A DNA stretch of 64,000 nt. It comes from Eutypa lata. Its lineage: Eukaryota > Ascomycota > Sordariomycetes > Xylariales > Diatrypaceae. A program made the translations under genes and the position numbers. The notes under the pieces were generated by a model. That model did not search any database, had not been told where the DNA came from, and saw only the letters and a program-made list of their open reading frames with translations. The number at the start of each line of letters is the position of its first letter. The stretch's first letter is position 1. This document shows positions 33,832 to 46,121 of this stretch, one piece after another. The DNA is taken from the NCBI GenBank assembly GCA_022661535.1, contig JAKULF010000008.1, forward strand, positions 558,001-622,000. The letters are read 5' to 3'.

Positions 33832-35886
33832 TCATGGATCGCCATTGGTGCTAGAGGGAGTGGCATAACCAGAATCGTGTCTCGGATTGCCGGATTCTTC
33901 CGTTGTCTTCTCCTCTGGCATTTGAGAAGCAGGTGGTTCGGCTGTCGTCGCTGGCGTTGTCTTAACGGGTGCGGTGTCGTTAACCGAAGTGGTAGTTTCC
34001 GTAGGTTTGTCGTCCGTAGCTGCGGCTTTTGCACCGTTCTCCTTGCTCTGCTCGTGTTTCTTATCTTCCTCTGCTTTCTTGGCTTCCTCTTCCTTCTTTT
34101 TGGCCTCTTCCTCCTCCTTCTTAGCCTCAGCGGCTTTCTTTTCTTCCTCAGCCTTCCGCTTCTCCTCAGCCTCCTTTAACTCCTTCTCCTTCTTATCTTT
34201 CCTGGTAGTCTCAACGAACTCTTCGATATTGTCGATAGCGGCTTGGGGGTTCCGTTTGTGCCGCATGAGGTAGCCTTGTAGCTCCGCGGGACTGAACTCG
34301 TGAGATGGTGTCTTGGTCGCGAACTCCTCCGCTAGAACCTCGACACGGGCATCCTCGGCTGCCCTCTTCTTTGCTTTCTCTTCCAAGTACGATTTCCGAG
34401 CATCAGGATCAAGCTCGAGCTTCTCAACTGGATCAGGTCCTTCGTCGCCTTCCAAATGGGAGAATATCGCTCGGAAGATAGCGGCAATCATGCCACTGTC
34501 TGCTAACCCGAAGTTGACGATCATGTCTACGCGACCCGGTCGAATCAGTGCCTTGTCGAGTTTTTCTAGATGGTTCGTCGTCATGATCAGTACACGGCCT
34601 TCTTGGGATGCTACGCCGTCGAGAATGTTGAGTAATCCCGAAAGTGACAATAGCCCAGTAGGTTGAGGTTTGTTGGTAGTGTTGTCTTTATCGTTGCTAT
34701 TCGAAGGGGGGCTTGGGCTACTGCTGTCCGAGTTACTTATTGCCTGCGGTGGTGATTTCTCCTCACGAGTATGCGTGAGTCCGGCTGTATCGATATCTTC
34801 AAGTAGAACGACACACCGTCGGGGCAACTCGGAAAATAGCGCAAAGAGACTCTCCTCACTAGCAGTGGTAGAACTCAAGCTGACGATGTAAATTCGCATC
34901 TTGAAGAAGCCGGCCAACGCCAGACTCAGTGACGACTTTCCCGTGCCGGGAGGGCCATGCAGCAAATAACCACGCCTATAGGGGATTCCTCGGTTGGAAT
35001 ACCAACGTTGAGTTGATGCAGATAGGTAATCTGTCACATCATCGATCAAGTCCTTCTTCACCTTCTCGTTCAAGATAACAGTAGAAAAGGGACGCGTTGC
35101 TCGCGCGAGACAACGCTGCCAGTTAGGGTCGAGAGATCCCGGCCTAGTCGTCCCGCGGTAAATAAGAGTCCTTTGTTCATCTTTCTCTAGGTATTGCTCG
35201 CGAGCTTCTTGGATGAGCTCTTTCAGGATCCAAGGGTTGCGGCCGAAGCACGAGAGCGAGATCTCCTCGCGCTCGCTTACGAGCATAAAAGAGTTCTGAT
35301 CTTTAACAGTCCTCTGAAATAGAATGAGGTAGCCCTTGTAAAAGAAATAGTGGCTCCCGAAAGAAGGTGTGTAGGAGACTGCCTTCTTCTTCTTTCTCTG
35401 GCCTTCGCCCTCCATGTCTTCCTCCTCGTCATCATCATCGTCATATCGCCAGAGATACCAAGATCTGGAATTCAGATTCGTGTTGACGACAAAGCGCCGG
35501 GAGCTCTGGGAAAATCGCTGCCGGGAAATCCATCCCATCAATATGTTGTAGATCTCGTCATCGGTTCGAATGTCGACGACCGACATAAAGTGAGACTCCA
35601 CCTGGTCCCAAAGATAGTTACTGGCATAGTTCCAAGCAACCGTGAGGACACCGGCGAGAAGAACCAGGGGTATATATATATTGAGGTTGATTCCAAGATA
35701 CTTTTGAACTGCATTGGCGAAGACTGAGAAGCCGGGGAAGAAAAGGTCTAACAGCGCTAGCTGAGGCAGCTGCGGAGAATCAAACCCGTTGGGGATTTGT
35801 GTGTCGTTGCTAGTATCGGTCGACACCATGGGATCCGCCATGGCTACAACCAAATGATTAAAAAGCGACAACATCCGGATTGACAT
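33832..35886 (-). CDS. BCS1-like AAA ATPase with charged C-terminal tail
   Basis: Single exon, 684 residues from the ATG at 35886; an in-frame ATG at 35841 (GCCATGG) has a better start context and gives 669 residues. One membrane segment sits at about 66-89 (INLNIYIPLVLLAGVLTVAWNY), then the BCS1 N-domain (FMLVSEREEISLSCFGRNPWILKELI). The AAA module has Walker A GPPGTGKSS at about 311-319, Walker B CVVLLEDID, and sensor region VLIMTTNHLEKLDKALIRPGRVD. Yeast Bcs1 translocates the Rieske protein across the mitochondrial inner membrane. This one differs by an acidic insert (DDDDDEEEDMEGE) and a Lys/Glu/Ala-rich coiled coil of about 60 residues near the end, so it is probably one of the expanded fungal BCS1 paralogues, not the orthologue. 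Function beyond an ATP-driven membrane AAA protein is unknown. Confidence 0.9.
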   Translation of the reverse strand: MSIRMLSLFNHLVVAMADPMVSTDTSNDTQIPNGFDSPQLPQLALLDLFFPGFSVFANAVQKYLGINLNIYIPLVLLAGVLTVAWNYASNYLWDQVESHFMSVVDIRTDDEIYNILMGWISRQRFSQSSRRFVVNTNLNSRSWYLWRYDDDDDEEEDMEGEGQRKKKKAVSYTPSFGSHYFFYKGYLILFQRTVKDQNSFMLVSEREEISLSCFGRNPWILKELIQEAREQYLEKDEQRTLIYRGTTRPGSLDPNWQRCLARATRPFSTVILNEKVKKDLIDDVTDYLSASTQRWYSNRGIPYRRGYLLHGPPGTGKSSLSLALAGFFKMRIYIVSLSSTTASEESLFALFSELPRRCVVLLEDIDTAGLTHTREEKSPPQAISNSDSSSPSPPSNSNDKDNTTNKPQPTGLLSLSGLLNILDGVASQEGRVLIMTTNHLEKLDKALIRPGRVDMIVNFGLADSGMIAAIFRAIFSHLEGDEGPDPVEKLELDPDARKSYLEEKAKKRAAEDARVEVLAEEFATKTPSHEFSPAELQGYLMRHKRNPQAAIDNIEEFVETTRKDKKEKELKEAEEKRKAEEEKKAAEAKKEEEEAKKKEEEAKKAEEDKKHEQSKENGAKAAATDDKPTETTTSVNDTAPVKTTPATTAEPPASQMPEEKTTEESGNPRHDSGYATPSSTNGDP

Positions 35887-38242
35887 TGGATTCCTGGAAA
35901 GAAAGAAAGAGTCTCGGTCCCTTAACAAAACATGAGATCGAGGCTGTTTTTCAGGCCTTCGAGAGTTTGCGTGGGTTGCCCTTATTCAGGTAGTAACCCT
36001 CACCCTTTGGATATGGGTTTAGATCTATTGTTTAACCACGAAAGAGAGGATTATCCAGAGTATGAAGTACGGAGTAAGTACAACACAGAAGACCAGCCGG
36101 GGGTCATATTTATATATATGTATAATTGAAGAGGGAGCTCTGGGGAATTTGAGGTGGCTACGGCAATGCCGTCAGACCGACATGCACCTCATCATCATCG
36201 CCTTTGTTCACCTACTCCCTTACCTAGGTACCCAATAAGAATGGTAGGTATACAGTCGTATATTACCAAACTAACAGTGGGTTGCAACCCTAGTCCTACT
36301 CATTCCTTCCCCTACTGGAATTGTATGATCAATCACGACCGTTGGAATTGCAAACACAACCATTAGCATATCTCTGAATCTACGGCTATATGCATTGTCA
36401 GTTATTAGGCAGGCAACGTGCTATACTACAAGAGGAACGGCGAAGGTTGCCTTACCCATAATAGCTGACAAGTCGGTGGGTCATGACATATGATTGGCTA
36501 GGCTAGCTCCTACGGGGAGCTATATACTACAATGATCGCTGAGAGTGTCAGCCAGGCAGCCAGGCAGCATAGCCCCCTACATAGTTAGCACAGAACCTAT
36601 GTGTGTCATAGCCCACCTGGGTACTGGTCCCGTTACTTTGTAGTCATATCTAAATCGAAAAGTCGGCACGACCGAGTGAGTTGAAGCTATGCACGGCAGT
36701 TCCAAAGTGCATGTTCGGTCTTACACCACTTGAGGATGACTTGTCCGTATGACTAGGAAGGCGAATTGGAAGAGAGCTTTGCTTTTCAAAACTGCGCTGA
36801 TGACTGCGCACATACAGGGGAACAAACAGGTCGGAAGAAATCTACTGCTGGTGCAATGCATGCCTGATAGGGCAGAAATACTAACTGCCTATGAGAAGCA
36901 TGTCTACTGTGGGAACCCGAGACTTGGGTAACTGAACACGGCTGGATCGAACAGATTCTTCCGCAGAAACTTGCCTACATGGCTTACGTAGGTCATATGG
37001 TTGTATTACTCTGTGGTGCTGTTAGTTGGCAATACTGTAGCCTGTAGCCTATAGCCTGTAGCATGCTACGCAAAAACCTAATATGTATGCATTCCTAACA
37101 TAAGATAGAATTAGAGGGCAATATCCAGGGAGAAAAATTCTCATTGGTAAACTAAAGCCATCGAATTCTCTGCCAGTGTGAGGCAGCCCAGTACTGTCAC
37201 TTTCCGCTCTCGGAATTTAACTGCATGTTGCTGCGGTTAGAACCAACCACCAGTGGTCAAGTTAGTGGAGACAAAGTGGGGGGTCAGGGGGTTGAGTTCA
37301 AGAGGCTCACCCAATAAACGACCTCTTTCCTTGCTGCAACCAAGTTGCCAAGATCAAACATAGCCTCACCTCACCTCAACACACTACAACACACATTCAC
37401 ATTTCACATTCATACAAACACCAACAGCAGCAATGGTTCTACAGGAAACAACAAGCATAACACGTGCTGTCATAGCATGTCTCACAACCTGTCCATATCT
37501 ATTGGAAAGATCGAACGATCGACCGTTATAGAACCGGTTCAATTGGACCGTTTTGATACCAGGGCGTCTGCAGTGCGTTTCACGCCTCATGCGGGGTTGC
37601 TGCATTCCTCTGCTACTACCTACTGCAAGGCAGCATGTTCTCTGCTAGATATGTAGATGCTCACGCACACACATACACACACACATACCATCGCGCCACC
37701 AGTGATAGTGTCGCGGTCCCTGATTTGCTGCTTTGGTTTTAGGTGATTGGAGGGGTTCTTCCAGCCTACCGGTACACATACATACCTACATAGCGCGAGC
37801 GAGATGTATGTAACCCCAAAAGTAATCAGATCAGTTCTCTCACACACACCAGGGACGGCCCTCAAGAAACCAACTGAAGATTGTATCTTCTCTTGCTTCT
37901 CGTCTCAAAGTGTAACTACAGAGGAGCCACCGCCTCCCAAAAAAAAACCAGGTTATTGTGGGAAATCAGAAGTACAAGGTCGTAGCCATCCATAAATCGT
38001 ATCGCTTTAAAACATCGCTGTCGTGATTCGAGAAGACGAAAGAAGAGGAAAAAGAAGCGCCCATACAGCTTCCGATCCTGTGAAGTAACCAATCAACTTG
38101 AGTAAAACAACCCAAACATAGTTTTTTTTTTTGTCAACACTTCGTGCGCCTGAAACTCCACGTGAATCATTGCCATGCCTTGTCGCTTCGGCTTTGCTTA
38201 TACCGGCACCTAACGCCAAAAGAAACAAGATAAAAACACATA

Positions 38243-38275
<33 letters not shown>

Positions 38276-38383
38276 CAGTAGTAGTAATAGAGCATCGGAA
38301 TCATAAAAATAGTAGACTTCGTTAAAACGGTGCAGTTCCAAACACTCCCGACGATCGTGGCAATAATAGTAGTATCTTGCTAC
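35887..38383. other. Intergenic, no gene seen
   Basis: 2.5 kb. The first few hundred bases are upstream of the BCS1-like gene. Scattered CA-rich runs lie at 37660-37690 and a TAG microsatellite at 38243-38290. None of the small frames has a recognisable motif. Confidence 0.6.
38243..38290 (+). repeat. (TAG)n microsatellite
   Basis: About fifteen TAG/GTA units, interrupted once by CAG and once by TAA, lying about 100 bp beyond the 3' end of the low-complexity protein gene. Confidence 0.95.
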
Positions 38384-39094
38384 TCAGCCAAATACTTGGA
38401 GGGGAGGGCCACCCCCTCCAAAGTGACCCGGTGGTGCGTTTCCCCACGGGGCTGGCTGAGGCGGAGGGGGACCATGTTGGGCATTGAGATCGATGAAACC
38501 GCCCTCGAAGCCACCGGGCTGCGGCGGTCCCGCCTGTGGAGGTGGCGGCGGCGGCGGAGGGAAGTGACCAGCACCACCCGGACCAGCACCACCGCCCATC
38601 ATCATACGTGGATCATGGGGGAGCGGACCGTGGAATCCAGGTGGGGCGCCGGGGTGGAGTTGCTGCTGCTGCCTATGGCCTCCACCACCACCACCACCAC
38701 TTCTGCTCGATCTAGACGAGCCGCCGCCGCTGCGGTGGTGGTGATGGCCGTGGTGCTTCTTCTTCCGGAACTGCGCGAAAGGCCCGCTGAGGAAGTGGGC
38801 GGCGGCGCGGACGCGGTTGTCGGCGCGGCCGTCGACGTGGCGCGTCACGGCGCCCGCTACGCCGTCGTAGCCCCACCCGTCCGGCACGTCGAGCCGGTAC
38901 ACGAACGAGATCGAGTCCGACGACGACCAGGTCGAGCTGAGCGAGCTGCCCGAGCCGATCGTCCGCGTGTACCCCGAGCTCACCGACGAGGAGGACGACG
39001 AGGAGGACCCGCTGCTGCTGTCCGAGTACACGGACTCGTCGTCATCGTCGTCGTCGGGGGCGTTGGCGAACGACGGCCCGTGGTAGTGGCTCAT
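38384..39094 (-). CDS. Low-complexity protein with a short conserved-looking core, function unknown
   Basis: Single exon, 236 residues, starting MSHYHGPSFANAP. The N-terminus is Asp- then Ser-rich. A core at about residues 52-115 looks foldable: SISFVYRLDVPDGWGYDGVAG, then RHVDGRADNRVRAAAHFLSGPFAQFRKKK. A His run (HHGHHHH), Gly-rich and Pro-rich stretches and a Gln run follow. The GC-rich coding strand and in-frame homopolymers suggest rapid repeat change. No membrane segment, no enzyme motif. The start has an ATG (acc ATG AGC) with A at -3. Not recognised. The long plus-strand frame opposite is a compositional shadow. Confidence 0.65.
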   Translation of the reverse strand: MSHYHGPSFANAPDDDDDDESVYSDSSSGSSSSSSSSVSSGYTRTIGSGSSLSSTWSSSDSISFVYRLDVPDGWGYDGVAGAVTRHVDGRADNRVRAAAHFLSGPFAQFRKKKHHGHHHHRSGGGSSRSSRSGGGGGGGHRQQQQLHPGAPPGFHGPLPHDPRMMMGGGAGPGGAGHFPPPPPPPPQAGPPQPGGFEGGFIDLNAQHGPPPPQPAPWGNAPPGHFGGGGPPLQVFG

Positions 39095-41077
39095 GGTCGG
39101 AGAAGGGAAGGGAAGGGAATGGAAGAGAAAGGCAGGTAGGTAGGTAGGATGAGGATGAGCCTTAAATATAGCAGTGGCAGATAACTAAACTGAAAGCGAG
39201 GCGAGAGATAGGCAGAGAGAGATAGCTTGAGCTTGGGTATGGGAGCTAATTTTCGTGATCTACAAACGAATCGTCTTGCTTTGGGAGCCAGAAGTGGTCT
39301 GCAGGGGTGTGTTGGCCGAACAAGGGTGAAGCTTGTCAACCGTCACGGGCGCACCTCTCGATAGTGACGTCGGTGAAGATCATGGAGTGTTGACGTGAGA
39401 TGGTTGAAAGGGATCAAGCTTGTTTGGCGAGGGGCAAATTGGGGCGACTTTGTGATCTTATATCCTCCTGGGCAAGCTGGGGGGGAAGCAAGCAGCTGGC
39501 AAGCTGGGGCGTGTTGTTATGCATGTAGTTTATATGGTACTTGGGTATGTGAGATAAAGATCCTAGTAACAACGCACATGCTTATACATACCTAAGGTAT
39601 CCGGGCCAGGATCCCTTTATTTTTTTTTGGTCTTTTTTGAGTAGGGCAAGATCGTCGCCGCCTATCAATAAACGGGCCATGTTCTCGGGGCGAGACGGCC
39701 GTGTGCATCTACTCTGCTACTTTTGCAACAGCTCATCACATCATAGGGTGCCGGGAAATGGGGCCAAGCATTTCCCGACAGGTACGTACGGGGTGTGCGA
39801 ATCAACTTTCGACCTGGGAGGGGAGTCTGGGAGTCAAGGTTTGACAAAGCAAAAGAACTTTGATAAATAAAAACGCACCCATCGTTCTTCCGCGGTTCAT
39901 GCTAAGGGGCGCACCGGAAGTGGCAGGACACGGATAGGTAGATAGTAGTTGGTGTAGGGAGCCATATTACAACATCCGCGTCCGGGGAGCGCCTCGCCGG
40001 CCTTAGTTTGCCCCGTTTTCCTCGAGTATGCGGGTGGTACTGCAAGCCACATGCACGCTCTGGTCCAATCAAGCGTGCAACTGGACAAGTCCCATCCGCC
40101 CTATCCCAAAGGGAGTCTTCTGCAGCAGCTGGCTGCTGGTGCTGCCGCTGGAGACCATTTCTTCTACTAGGCAACCAGCTCCACCCGGTGGCGATCCGAA
40201 ACAGAGCCGGTTATGGTAGCCACGTATATAAAGTTGGTGGTTCAGGTGGGCATTTATTTGAGCCTCATCGCCCGGTCAGTTAGGGACACTTATATACATA
40301 TTCGGGGCGACCTGGATAGGCATATTTGGGCACTATTAAGACCCTTAGGGCTTACATACGTCTGACTCCAAATACATAACCCCTCCGTAAACTATTGCAC
40401 CCAGAGGAGAGGGGCCCGGCAATCGAGACTAACTCAAGAGCCACAAAGGACCAGATCCGTGCGATAGTGTTACCTATCCTTGGATCATTTCATCCGGGCT
40501 ATGCCATGCATGCTTCCGTTATTGAATGGTTTCAGCAGAGAATAGCAGACCAATGTCTTCCGTGGGTGTGTTAAAGGTCGGGGGAGGGGAAAGGCTAAAC
40601 AAGCGTTGTTGCCTTTCTCCCCGGGGCTGGTTTTGGAGAGAGGCAAACTACTGGATGTTGATAACGAAACCAGACCAGCGGTGAGGGGAATCACAGCTGT
40701 AATGGAGGGTACGCAGCCCTGACTTGCACCAAAGTGAAGCCATCCTGCGTCTTACCAGAACGACACATCCCATGTTTTGATTCGCCAATTGGGCCTTGTC
40801 AACATGTTCCCAAAGCCCTGGGTATTCGCACCCTCTGACCCTCTTATCACCAAGGCCAAGTTGGTGCGAGGCCAGTGACGTTGCAGTGTAGCAAAAAATA
40901 AACAAGTGATATATGACAGCAAGACAATTTCATCATCGTGCGTAAGCATCTCTACCGGTATAAATGCCGTATCTATTAGACAGCTATTAAAAGACAAGAC
41001 CCCTGTGTCCATAGGAACATGCGAACTGATATCTGATCGGGGTAGTTGTGTAATCGATGGTTGTGCAATCGTTGGTC
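39095..41077. other. Intergenic, no gene seen
   Basis: 2 kb between the upstream side of the low-complexity gene and the 3' end of the PLP enzyme gene. Small frames near 39900-40280 lack motifs and splice partners. A T9 run lies near 39620. Confidence 0.6.
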
Positions 41078-42652
41078 TCATGGACGCATGTCTAGACCTT
41101 GTGTATCTCCATCCTCCTTCCAGAGCCCGGCCTTGACCCGACCACAGAGCTCGAGAAGAATGGTCGCAGCCCATTCGAAGTCCTCCCGTTCAAGGTAGAT
41201 TTGGCTAGAGATCCTCACCCAGAAAGCTCCGGCATAGTATCTCGTCGCGATGAAAGTGTCGAATTCTTCAACCGATTTTCTTGTGATCCAATCGGCAACA
41301 GCATGTGCGTCTTCTACTGGCACCTTACCCCTGTCGTTTTCTACTTGCAGAGGTTTCTCAGTCGGCGCTGTTCTTTGCTTAACCTGCAGAGGCAAGGACA
41401 CGTTCGTGAAGCAGCAATTCCGGAGAGTTTCCGTCTCATTTTCAAGAACACTCGTTCCTAACATCGCTGCCATCCCTTCGCCCCCATCTCTTGCCAGACG
41501 GATGCAGTAATCGCGAATCTTGCTTTCACCACCACATACTTCATTTCTAAACTTTAATGCCTCTACGATGCACACGTATGGTGTTGTATCTGTGGTAGCA
41601 ATTTTATCGAATAGCTGCACAAAATACTCCTTAACCGGTAGGAGTTTTCGCTGGGCATCTGGCCGAAAACCCTCTGCAGTTGGGAATGTCGTTTTGATCA
41701 AAGCTTGATTTCGGTATGGAACATACATTACCGCGCAACCTCGAGGCACAAAGAGCCATCTAGTAGAGTAACGATTAAACTAACGATGCGCTATGTAACG
41801 TCCGATCTCTACCGGGAGATAGCGCTGTAGGCAGGCCACGACCGTGCGAAAGAAAGCTACACGAGACCGCAGAAGAAGGAAAAAAAGAAGGACCACTCAC
41901 TTATAGCAATTGCTGACGAAGAAGTCCGGCCCTTCATTGGCGAGGTGCATCAGATTGATATGGCCTATTCCGTGAGCGCCGTCAATGCAGCTTATCACAC
42001 CTGTTTCTTTGCATATCTGGGTGAGTGCCTCCCAAGGGAATCGGACGCCAGGGAAGGTGAGCACCGTATCAAACATTGCTACCTTGACTCTCTTGCTTCC
42101 AGAGCGAGGGAACAGATCGATAGAAGCCCTGAATTTCTCGATGATCGCAGCATCTTCCACCGGATAGGTAAGCTCAATGCAATGCGATGTAACTGGAGTA
42201 GTCTCCCCGAGGGACTGGATCGTTTTGAGACACGACGGATAGATCGTACTGAAGTAGAGTATCACATCGCCGTCTTGGTAGGACAAATTCCTCAAGATGA
42301 CGTTGATTGCGGTGGTGGCATTTGGAAGAACCACCACCTCGTCCGTTGCGGCACCTAAGAGAGGAGCAATCGCAGCCCTCGCTTGCCGTAGTAGTTTGGG
42401 ATAGGTGAAGCGAATAAACGTGTCGGGACGCGATTCGACACTATCCTGCAGCTCCCTTTGATGATTCCGTACGCTTGAAGGGGAAGCGCCGAAAGACCCG
42501 TGGTTGAGGGGAATATATGATGGCGCAAAGTTAAAATGAGCTTCGCGCATTTCTCTTCCAAAGTGCGGTTCCGTTTCTTGTGATGCACATGTTCCTCCTA
42601 TGAGTTTATAGTCGGATCTGTCCGAAGACGCTGCTTCCGCCTTGATTCTCAT
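41078..42652 (-). CDS. PLP-dependent class V aminotransferase-family enzyme (isopenicillin-N-epimerase/LolT-like)
   Basis: Two exons, 41901-42652 and 41078-41759, give 477 residues. The class V fold is shown by PLNHGSFGASP, then VVLPNATTAINVILRNL, the PLP-contacting Asp/His motif DGAHGIGH, and the Schiff-base Lys in SNCYKWLFVPRG (Lys251). The intron (41760-41900) lies inside the Lys251 codon (AA|A). Similar fungal proteins include LolT of loline alkaloid clusters and the cysteine-sulfoxide lyase Egt2 of ergothioneine synthesis, so a C-S lyase, epimerase or transaminase is possible. The C-terminal part continues RVSSQIY-like (RISSQIYLEREDFEWAA), the family end. The motif usually reads S-N-x-H-K; here the residue before the Lys is Tyr. 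There is no biosynthetic neighbour next to it, so the substrate is unknown. Confidence 0.88.
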
Positions 42653-45600
42653 CTTTGATCATTCACTGCATGTTTCATGTTGCTGTTTCGTAAGTAATGC
42701 TGGATTGTCCCTTTCCCAATATCAGATCGAATTATCTGTGGCTGACAGAATTTTTAACTTGTGGCTGATGTGAGTTGCGATGGTTTTGAGATTACAATCT
42801 TACACATGTTAGGAGATGTTGAGCGAGTTATCTTATTCGGTGTACTGATGTTGCTATTTCGCATATTATCTCACACCTGTAACTGTGTATTTGACATAAT
42901 CTATAATTAGCTGCTTTGCATGGTTTACGTTATGATATTCGTATACCTAATATCGATAGACCGCCGGGTTACGGCGCAGCGGAGGGACGGACCGTTCTAA
43001 AACGAAACCTTCAAGCCACGTTCCTCAGACCAAAGCAAGTTATCTATTGTTTCCAAGAAATGCAACGAAAATCCTTAATTGTGCTTGACTGTGACTTGAC
43101 TGCTTGCACAGTAGATATTCTGGCAGTTGATCATGTTCAAGGGACCTTTTCATACGTCATAAACCCTAGGCAATATGCATGATCTACGAGCTGAGAATCC
43201 AATAAATAGCTCTAGAAGAGTTCTCCTGAATGTCCCCTGCGTATATACGAAGATCTTCATCTTTAATCCTATGTAGGCATAGCACCTAGCTTTCGGGAGA
43301 GGGAGGACGGGCTAGTTATATGTATAATCTTGAATGAAGCTATTAAATCTTTTCCGATGTGGCGGACGCGCTATTTCAACTGCCGGCTTTGACAGTTGAC
43401 ATAACTAGTCAGGAGGCAGTTTATGTAGTGTTATGTAGCGTGTAGTTGATTGTATCTAGGCAGCTAGGTGGGCCAAAGATCAATTTTGAAGACAATTGCA
43501 TCACCGGCTATGTCTATTCGCAACCCTAGGATCATCCCAGGAAGGCTATGATTCCTTTCGAAGAAATCAGATCTGGTTCCTCTTTTATCTTCCGATTTGC
43601 AACCAGGTCCAGCCAGGTCCGAGTCGTGTTAGATGTTAGTTAGGCGGATAGAAGATGAAGTATGGAGAGACCATATAGAATTTGAGTCTGGCAATGGGGG
43701 CACAGACTACCTAGGTTATGTAGGTACTACCTCTAGACTGCCAAATGATCCCCGGGGTTCGCAGGCTCGCTATCATGAACTCTTGACTTCTATGCTCTTT
43801 TAAGGTTACCTCCATGCATACATACCTACATGCAGCTATCCCCATCTGACATGTTGTGCACTGTGTGCCGAGTAACGCCGCTACGCCGCTATATATCCAC
43901 TTTGACGGCTGCTCTCGTTCCTGAGACCTGTCGTCACAACACAGCACTAGAACTAACTTTTGAGTTGTTTCTGTGGTTCTGAGAACCCCATAGTTATACA
44001 TAATTCTCTCCTTTTTTCCTTGATTTTCCAATGTGCAAGTTGCTTACAGGGCCCGCAAATGGGGAACATGGAGACAGCCGAGACGGTAGTCAAAATGGCT
44101 AAAGTTCTAATACATGACCGGCTATGTTTGCGGTTTGCGGTTTGCGTCCTGGCGTCCTTCCCTTGCCTGTCCTTGCCTGCCAAACGTAGTGGTGCCGGAT
44201 TTCCGAAACTAGGAAAAGATCTGAAGGCTTGGAATACATGTATACTAGTCAACATGTAGTATGGACATGAACACCGAGGCTAGGGTTGCCCTGGCTTGCC
44301 CTATCGTTTAACTATTTGACATTTAACGAGAATTGGTGCCACTCTTCAAATCCTACACTACCACTACTGCCATCTACTAGTGTTAGGTAGGTAGGTTGTT
44401 TAGCACGTTCTAGGCAAAGAACTTAATTGACTGACTGACTCATATCTGGTGAATTCTTCAAACCAAAAACAACGTAGCGTACCTAAGTGTTTGTAGAGTG
44501 AGAGACTATCTAGTATATTGACCCTAGCCAGCTGGTTTGATTCATAGATTTTAATCCCAATTGTATGGTATCTATTAGGGTTTTCAACGGTGTCTATCCT
44601 TCCGTGTAACCCTTTTCATCGGCTTGGTATCTACCCGTGTCTGCTTAAGGTCGGCTTCCGTCTACAGCGCCCTTGGGGCCGGCCGTTAACCATCGTAGGA
44701 TGGCAACATCATGTTGGCCGTCCTATATTCACCTGTCCAAGAGGCTTTAAAAAATATGTGGTCTGGACGTTTACATGGCACCACCACGATGTAGGTACAT
44801 GATTGGATGTATAGATAAGCTGTCAGCGTGTTATATGCACGGGTAAGTCAAGCCACGCGCTGTCATGGGTGCACGGATGGGAGTGCCGCGCGAGCCTAGA
44901 GAAACGATAATAACCTTAACATCTCGGAAGGTTCCCGATAAATATCGCACAGCCACCACGTGAACGAGTATTTCGGGGAGACTGCTGAGACTGCTGAAAG
45001 GCAATTTGCCAATGGGGGGGAGGGGGAGAAGAAAAACACAGGGTAGGATTCACACGGGTTGGCTGCCCAATACCTATAACCGCCCCGCTATGTAGAGAGA
45101 GTTGCCCAATTCCCAATTCTTCCTGAATCGTACTATCGATCAGATGTCATTCATTCCTTTCGTTCTTGAATTCCACGAAATCTGCATGAATGCACCATGC
45201 AGGCTGACTGCTGCATTATGTAGGTAGATATGTAGGTACTAAAGAGTCAATCTGTGCTCTCACTTTGCCAAGTGAATGTTGGTTATGTAGTTCAATATGT
45301 ATGGATGGATGTATGTATGTATGTACGTATATAGCAAGGTCGATGTTGGCACGCAAGAAGCATTGCTCTAGTCCTCGTGTCGCTCGTTTTCTAGCCTCTA
45401 CATGAAAGTACGAGAAAACGCAGATAAAAAATGGGTGGAATGAGCAGACAGGCAAAATGACAAGAAAAAGGAAGAGAAAATAGACCAATCATGTCGAAAT
45501 AATGCAAGATGAGCTGACAATTCACACTGTGCCAATCACACCTCCGTGCTCTGTGGTGGACCTTCTCTAGACCAATGGTCCCAGAGGCCCCAGCGTGCAG

Positions 45601-46121
45601 TGGCCCTGCAGTGGCCCCCCCTCTCCAAGTTCCGAAACCCACTAGCGCCTTTCTGTTTCCTGATCAGTGCTAAAAGTTCGAATTAATATGGGACTCAATA
45701 CAGTTTAGGGTGTATGTATGGGATACACAGCCACTGAACATCGTGGTCTCACCGTTCCGTCTGATCCTTTCCTACTGCAACATTTCCCAAGAGACAACCG
45801 ACGACTAACTACAGACAATCGCGAATATCCTGTCGACACAACACGTTCATTTTATCGCGCTGAGAGGGTATCTTCGGAATTGTAGGATATTGCCTGGATA
45901 GGCTGGGATTACGATAATTACGATAATTCGATGACCTTCTTGTGCCAAGGTCAACGTCAAGGTCGTTGTTAGCCGGGCCGACGACTCTGTTGTGTACTGC
46001 CAAGAGTCTGTGTCAATTCCATCCCATCATCAACGAGACACAAACACATTTGGACCCCATCTCATCTCGTCTCGTTACTTTGTCGGATCCTTCATAATCA
46101 TCGCCCGGTAACACAACAGTC
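42653..46121. other. Long intergenic region, no gene seen
   Basis: 3.5 kb. The small frames (for example 42916-43182 and 43960-44259) have no motif or splice partner. TAGGTA-type elements lie at 43709-43731, 44386-44396 and 45221-45240. ATGTATGTATGT repeats occur near 45300-45330. Near 46063 there is a CATCTCATCTCGTCTCGT pentamer run upstream of the next gene. Confidence 0.55.

Noticed and set aside
38330..39139. 269-codon plus-strand frame
   Set aside because: Antisense shadow of the low-complexity minus-strand gene; its content mirrors the Pro/Ser/Gly repeats.
42916..43182. 88-codon plus-strand frame as a gene
   Set aside because: No motif, AT-rich surroundings and no splice partners.
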